DNA of 43,454 nucleotides from an uncultured Methylococcaceae bacterium (GTDB lineage: Bacteria > Pseudomonadota > Gammaproteobacteria > Methylococcales > Methylomonadaceae), in assembly GCA_903859415.1 (NCBI GenBank), contig CAIOMN010000221.1, forward strand, positions 1 through 43,454, given 5' to 3'. A model generated the notes under the pieces. That model was not told the DNA's origin. It saw only the letters and a list, made by a program, of their open reading frames with translations, and ran no database searches. A program made the position numbers and the translations under genes. Positions 42,367-43,454 of this stretch are shown in pieces; the first letter of the stretch is position 1, and each line of letters opens with the position of its first letter.

Positions 42367-43454
42367 ATGTCTACATTGTTAATTCAATCACTCATCTCAC
42401 ACCTTCCTCGCTTTGCTGAAGAAGACGGTGATTTCTACAGTATTCATCGTAACGAGTTGATTGATACCTTATGCCAGCAACACGAACTGGATCGCTCCCT
42501 CTCTGAAAATACAGTTACCTTAATAGAATCCCTGCTAAACACCTTAGCCGTTTTAGAGGCTGAACATTTAAAAAGAAACGAATGGTGCTTTGTCTCTTTC
42601 CCCGCGCAATTAATGGCTTTATCTGTTTTAACGGCGCTCAGTGACAATAACTCTCGATTATTTGCGCCCAATTTTTGGAATACTCAAGGCATCTCCAACG
42701 ATAAAAAAGATCAGCAACGTGATGTCTTACGCGCCTTAGAAACAGCGCGAGTTAAGCATCACAATCAAGGTCAAGCCCAGCCCATTCGTTACTGTTATGT
42801 AGCCTGGAGCATTATCAAATTAGACCATCAGGTATTATTTTATCAGCGTGAAGATACCCAAAAGCGCTTTGATAAATCAGCTGGTGATTATGGCTTGATT
42901 GGCGGGCGGGCTAATCAAAATGATGTATTGAATGCGGATAAAGTGACGGAGCTTAATGCCTTGCAATCTCCTCATTCAGCACTCATTAAAGACGCATTAC
43001 CAGAAACTTTAAAACGGGAATTGCGAGAAGAAGCCGGTTTGCTCTTTGAAACGCATTACACCTTTAAGCCCTGGCGCTCATTAAAGCCGTATCAACAAGT
43101 GCAAGGTACAGCACCTAATCATGCGTTTACGGAATATTATCTGGATATTTTTCAGATTGAGTTAACGCTAGAAGGTTATCTGTATTTGTTAGAAAAAACT
43201 AAACATGATGAGCGCTTAGTGTGGTTTTCCTTAGATGAAATGGCTAAAGGTGAAACGTCTGACGGTAAGATGGCTTATATCAAAGCGTTATTTGATGACT
43301 TTGACAATGATAGAGCGGCGCTTAAGACTGCATTGCAGCAATTACCCGATAGTTTTAAGAGCGCTTATTTATGCCAATTGCCCAAGTATGGCTCAGCAAC
43401 TCAGAGCATCATAAAAACTCAGCAAAGCGATCTTCTACCTTTTTATTCCGAACA
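42367..43454 (+). CDS. NUDIX hydrolase with N-terminal extension, 3' end outside the window
   Basis: The frame is open from an ATG at 42367 to the edge, about 362 codons. The first ~130 residues (FAEEDGDFYSIHRNELIDTL and onward) look like a helical DNA- or nucleotide-binding extension. The NUDIX domain follows, with YGLIGGRANQND, then ETLKRELREEAGLLFE, the Nudix helix R-E-x2-E-E-x-G. About 33 residues separate the first Gly block from the helix, longer than usual. The substrate (a nucleoside diphosphate derivative) is unknown. It follows the RHH-PIN pair. Confidence 0.75.
   Translation, partial: MSTLLIQSLISHLPRFAEEDGDFYSIHRNELIDTLCQQHELDRSLSENTVTLIESLLNTLAVLEAEHLKRNEWCFVSFPAQLMALSVLTALSDNNSRLFAPNFWNTQGISNDKKDQQRDVLRALETARVKHHNQGQAQPIRYCYVAWSIIKLDHQVLFYQREDTQKRFDKSAGDYGLIGGRANQNDVLNADKVTELNALQSPHSALIKDALPETLKRELREEAGLLFETHYTFKPWRSLKPYQQVQGTAPNHAFTEYYLDIFQIELTLEGYLYLLEKTKHDERLVWFSLDEMAKGETSDGKMAYIKALFDDFDNDRAALKTALQQLPDSFKSAYLCQLPKYGSATQSIIKTQQSDLLPFYSE

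Noticed and set aside
1-43454. CRISPR array or insertion sequence
   Set aside because: No regularly spaced repeats and no intact transposase with terminal inverted repeats were seen; the only transposase-like sequence is the Rpn fragment.

Overview
The window looks like a chromosomal segment of a gammaproteobacterium with moderate to low GC. A methylotroph or methanotroph (Methylococcales-like) is plausible. The reasons are the four-gene PQQ-associated ABC transporter and beta-propeller cluster, a FadL/TodX-type outer-membrane porin and a PfkB sugar kinase. This is inference: no methane or methanol oxidation gene lies in the window.

Layout. (1) 1-4755, accessory, mostly minus strand: the N-terminal part of a large DNA methyltransferase, a YefM-YoeB pair, a SNF2-type helicase gene that has apparently lost both helicase lobes by an in-frame deletion, a decayed DUF2283 gene, a fibronectin-III-like protein and a RelE/HigB-type toxin with its HTH antitoxin. 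(2) 4940-16597, housekeeping: DegQ-type protease, MoaB, DUF423 membrane protein, PepN, an ArnT/PMT-like glycosyltransferase coupled to an AsnB-like amidotransferase, a VTT (TVP38) membrane protein, an MJ1255/VC2487-type glycosyltransferase and a PfkB kinase. (3) 16812-18834: a cluster of small toxin-antitoxin modules (DUF433/DUF5615, BrnTA, a truncated PIN gene and its antitoxin remnant) and an unrecognised 116-residue protein. (4) 19085-24808: MOSC protein, the PQQ-associated ABC operon, a small membrane-anchored protein and tRNA-Gly and tRNA-Cys with a clear promoter and terminators. (5) 25304-33511: a DUF1566-type exported protein and two large sensor proteins sharing a duplicated N-terminal membrane sensor. 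One ends in PAS-GGDEF-EAL, the other in a hybrid histidine kinase, and they flank a FadL porin. A second copy of the fibronectin-III-like gene follows. (6) 33755-43454: a defence-island-like stretch.

The most interesting part is 34654-41554. A translationally coupled operon encodes an NYN nuclease, an E2/UBC-like protein with an extra N-terminal region, and a JAB peptidase fused to a ThiF/E1 enzyme. This is a compact bacterial ubiquitin-like conjugation system. Directly after it, in visibly more AT-rich DNA, is a two-gene phosphorelay: a soluble Sel1/TPR-repeat histidine kinase, then a response regulator whose C-terminal region carries an R-x4-H motif typical of HEPN ribonucleases. It resembles Detocs-type defensive two-component systems but has no separate single-domain receiver gene and has a candidate HEPN effector. 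Two antitoxin-like genes without a toxin follow 4 bases later, then an RHH-PIN toxin-antitoxin pair and a NUDIX gene that runs off the end.

Functions come from recognising motifs and family-typical sequence by eye. No database search or structure prediction was run.
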